Positions 62,901-64,000 of a stretch of 64,000 nt of DNA are shown one piece after another. The notes beneath the pieces were generated by a model that saw only the letters and a program-made list of their open reading frames with translations, did no database searches and was not told the origin of the DNA. Made by a program: the position numbers and the translations under genes. This stretch comes from an uncultured Lachnospiraceae bacterium (lineage in GTDB: Bacteria; Bacillota; Clostridia; Lachnospirales; Lachnospiraceae): positions 248,001 to 312,000 of the forward strand of contig CAKRHP010000001.1 of the NCBI GenBank assembly GCA_934339135.1, written 5' to 3'. How positions within the stretch are numbered: the stretch's first letter is position 1; every line of letters starts with the position of its first letter.

Positions 62901-63122
62901 CAGCTTTGTGGCAGTATCCTTATAGGATCTCCATGAATTTTCCTCACCATTCACCTGCTTTTCAATGGTTCCACTTCCCTGAAAAGTCAGAGTTCCATTT
63001 TCATAAGTATATGTCACCCCGGCCTCTTCTGCCGTTGCCGTGGTTGTATGCACCATGCTTCCTGCCAGAAAGACCGCGATCAGTAATAATCCGTATATGA
63101 TTCCTGTGTGCTTCTTCATCAT
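59967..63122 (-). CDS. Secreted BspA-type LRR / FN3 surface protein
   Basis: This 1051-residue exported protein has a signal peptide (about 1-31), BspA-type leucine-rich repeats (about 35-370, for example LTSVSIPRRVTTWRDYCFKD), then a beta-rich module with FTGALDGAGHKIYLRQF (about 450-690). A Ser/Pro linker of 14-residue units like SPTASASVSPETSA follows (about 715-835), then a fibronectin type III domain (about 865-955, QLTWKAQGDCEYHIYRS) and a last beta domain with KGTISLRVKTWEK. No LPXTG or other anchor is visible. It could be an adhesin or an outer part of the signalling cluster. AGGAGG stands before the ATG; the first or second Met may be used. Confidence 0.88.
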   Translation of the reverse strand: MMKKHTGIIYGLLLIAVFLAGSMVHTTTATAEEAGVTYTYENGTLTFQGSGTIEKQVNGEENSWRSYKDTATKLVVEVGITEIGDSAFSGFTKLQETSLPKGLKLLGDNCFEKCSSLTSVSIPRRVTTWRDYCFKDCTSLTSVSIGRALQEDTVEVGENPFLGDKALENITVEEGHPYLSVQDHALIYRSKYGWNTLVAYPGGLTDTAYCIPEGVDTVGDKAFAGNQSIQKLTMKSSVTRIEGKAFWDMTSLKEIRFSDKITSIDWNEYTSDGFVGALYGCENVEQIVLPRHLRSLGSVAFGTCGKLKELVLPASLKEFNTGAVDGCNSLEKITALNKDMKITGEDSDISIRTKFCGYVGSAFAQFADQYDYDFEEITMHSVLVDSYVLDRADVLVDGNMVEKPDTIYMGNQVEIRCKTGKSCDAVRWNDTLIYLQNGTYTGILTGDVSMDDCYELQEIHNGAEFIAAVKQDMAHRVLKLVSDIAITDWGENGTEEVTDFTGALDGAGHKIYLRQFRTVTASDREQEPQYLHSTFGNNRGLIKNIVFSVDYRQEEGNVEMPLAILCGDNYGVISDCEVTGTCLYTNGSDDSHIYGLTKCNYYMLWNDTMSAWLSAGSKKLGTVCGITGRNTFLGSLVHVNMTGTLIARTVYGVGKDNGGDYCGDGISGGKDVEIAQCGVAGSLYGQEVKEFFGENNSDIDFTEEEIKFSGEKNPQTTPPEPSPEETLPPEATETIPPTASQSPGVPVSPQPGASEKPEISASPTASASVSPETSASPTASAGVSPEISASPTASASVSPETFASPTASASVSPEISASPTASAGTEPGSTTQPTDVPKAPDQTGIPANQSPVPSQTNISNVSNQVTNNQVQIQNVTTNYIQLTWKAQGDCEYHIYRSKKKMGVYQCVKIVKGGGTYKDHQAKRGQTYYYKIMAVNADGSHMSLDEIKPIKVTAAWLRKPAISAKKGVYGGRKGVQITLKKYQGKYAVIEGKWSGKFKKISIRKGTIKSYKAKYRLAYGSQKGTISLRVKTWEKINGKKRYSAYSNVVKIRV
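60650..60860. repeat. 42-bp tandem repeats in the LRR/FN3 gene
   Basis: About five copies of a 42-bp unit encode the 14-residue repeat SPTASASVSPETSA (variants I for T, G for S). Copies are close to identical, including GACGCTGTCGGACTTGCG on the plus strand, which points to recent expansion. Confidence 0.85.
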
Positions 63123-63186
63123 TTTCCTTTTTACCTCCTATAGACGGCATCTCTTTTGTCCCCGCACACATTCTATCATATATCTT

Positions 63187-63999
63187 TTATTTTAACCACA
63201 GGAAATGTTCCCTTCCCACTTCCAGTCTGGTCTGTCCCGAAATCCGTACACGTTCTCCATTTTGAAGCTGTTTTAATATTCTGCCTCCCTGCCGTAACCG
63301 GATATTCTCGGCGGCATGGCTTGCCACGGTATAACTTCCGTCCTCCGGATGATAAATGATCTGGCAGTTGTGATCTGCAATATGGCCTGCCGCTTTCAGA
63401 CTTCCCGTCTCGATTCCTCTCATGGCTTCCGGCGTCGTGCCGATCGTTACGTTAGAAGACTTTCCATCCGATAAATTCCACGAAAATCCACTGTAAAGAC
63501 CGGTTCCATCCCCGACACTTCCTGCCGCTTGGATTCCTTTCCTTCTATTTTCCTGCTCTCTTTGCTTCTGATCCTGCGAATCCTTTTCGTCCTGATCTTC
63601 GTTCTTCTTTCTATTTTTTTCGTTATTTTTTTCTTTGTTGTCATCCTTCTTTTTGGAATCCTTCGAAGAACGATGTTTCTTTTTTCGCTTGGATTTCTTA
63701 CGTCTGCGACCACGGTCGCGGTTTTTTCTCCGGTCACGGTCCTCGTTTTCCTCCCGGTCATGTCCGTCTTTTCCCCGTTTCTTCTTCGGCTCACGATAAC
63801 CTCCCAATGTCCAGCCAAACAGGATCAAGATCAATGCCATGATATGAAACATCGCAAACAAATAAACGCCTGCCAGCAAAAAAGGGTGAAGCGCTGTCAA
63901 TCCAACGAGAACCACTAAAAGCTCTGCGGTGACCGCCGCTGTAAATATCGTTGGCAGCACCATGGTCTTTTTCCCTTCCGCCAGAAACAGCATGCACAT
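63187..63999 (-). CDS. Membrane protein with basic linker and possible FHA-like domain (start may lie outside)
   Basis: The visible 270 residues contain two membrane spans (about 14-34 and 36-63), a long highly charged segment of Lys/Arg/Asp/Glu (about 75-165, for example KKSKRKKKHRSSKDSKKKDD), and a C-terminal beta-rich domain (about 175-270). The end of that domain (HNCQIIYHPEDGSYTVASH, NGERVRISGQTRLEVG) has the rhythm of FHA phosphothreonine-binding domains but lacks the clear GR and SxxH signatures, so FHA is only a suggestion. The frame is open up to the edge of the window, so the true start may be beyond it. A link to the Ser/Thr kinase 5 kb downstream would make sense. Confidence 0.6.
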   Translation of the reverse strand: MCMLFLAEGKKTMVLPTIFTAAVTAELLVVLVGLTALHPFLLAGVYLFAMFHIMALILILFGWTLGGYREPKKKRGKDGHDREENEDRDRRKNRDRGRRRKKSKRKKKHRSSKDSKKKDDNKEKNNEKNRKKNEDQDEKDSQDQKQREQENRRKGIQAAGSVGDGTGLYSGFSWNLSDGKSSNVTIGTTPEAMRGIETGSLKAAGHIADHNCQIIYHPEDGSYTVASHAAENIRLRQGGRILKQLQNGERVRISGQTRLEVGREHFLWLK

Positions 64000-64000
64000 G

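Overview
The window looks like a chromosomal segment of an anaerobic, endospore-forming, gut-type Firmicute of the family Lachnospiraceae (a Coprococcus- or Roseburia-like organism; the genus is a guess). The reasons are the sporulation gene spoIIR, ribosome-binding sites of the GGAGG type before nearly every gene, a rplJL operon with an L10 leader, several secreted proteins that combine bacterial Ig-like (Big_2) domains with long Pro-Thr/Pro-Ser linkers, a multidomain GH5 glucanase with carbohydrate-binding modules, and a PilZ-containing chemotaxis receptor. Most genes lie on the minus strand. No rRNA, tRNA, CRISPR array, intact insertion sequence or intact prophage was seen.

Region by region. 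0.2-3.5 kb: a carbohydrate ABC importer (lipoprotein plus two permeases, no ATPase). 3.9-9.5 kb: two large secreted Big_2/linker/CAP-type proteins around a ybaK-type deacylase. 9.7-11.3 kb: an Asn/Ser-rich small protein, a rhodanese and an AEC transporter. 11.3-15.7 kb: a cell-surface O-acylation operon (MBOAT flanked by two DHHW proteins, plus DUF4358). 15.8-25.3 kb: glycosyltransferase, azlCD, YdcF, a class A penicillin-binding protein, spoIIR, a DUF1934 protein, plsC and a VanY-like carboxypeptidase. 25.6-37.5 kb: housekeeping genes (ispE, MATE pump, rplJL, signal peptidase, serS, galK) with a degenerate GGDEF-EAL protein. 37.7-42.7 kb: a more AT-rich accessory segment with five successive broken genes (HTH, GIY-YIG/DUF2075 helicase, hybrid kinase, PBECR-type nuclease) and a candidate structured RNA. 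43-50 kb: the GH5 glucanase, a 640-bp fold-back element, an esterase and a PilZ chemoreceptor. 50.2-57 kb: secreted CAP and leucine-rich-repeat proteins in what looks like a partly duplicated module with an XRE regulator, then toxin-antitoxin remnants and a HEPN protein. 57-64 kb: a co-directional cluster of Ser/Thr kinase, unknown 425-residue protein, LRR/FN3 surface protein and a membrane protein with a possible FHA-like tail that runs off the end.

How it fits together. Much of the window is about the cell envelope and its surroundings: sugar uptake, cellulose/beta-glucan attack, wall synthesis and trimming, surface acylation, signal peptide removal, and an expanding set of secreted Ig/CAP/LRR proteins built from the same parts. 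The best candidates for something undescribed are the kinase/unknown/LRR/FHA-like cluster, the fold-back element, the structured RNA next to the broken genes, and the duplicated CAP/XRE/LRR module. All functional statements rest on reading motifs by eye; no database search was possible.
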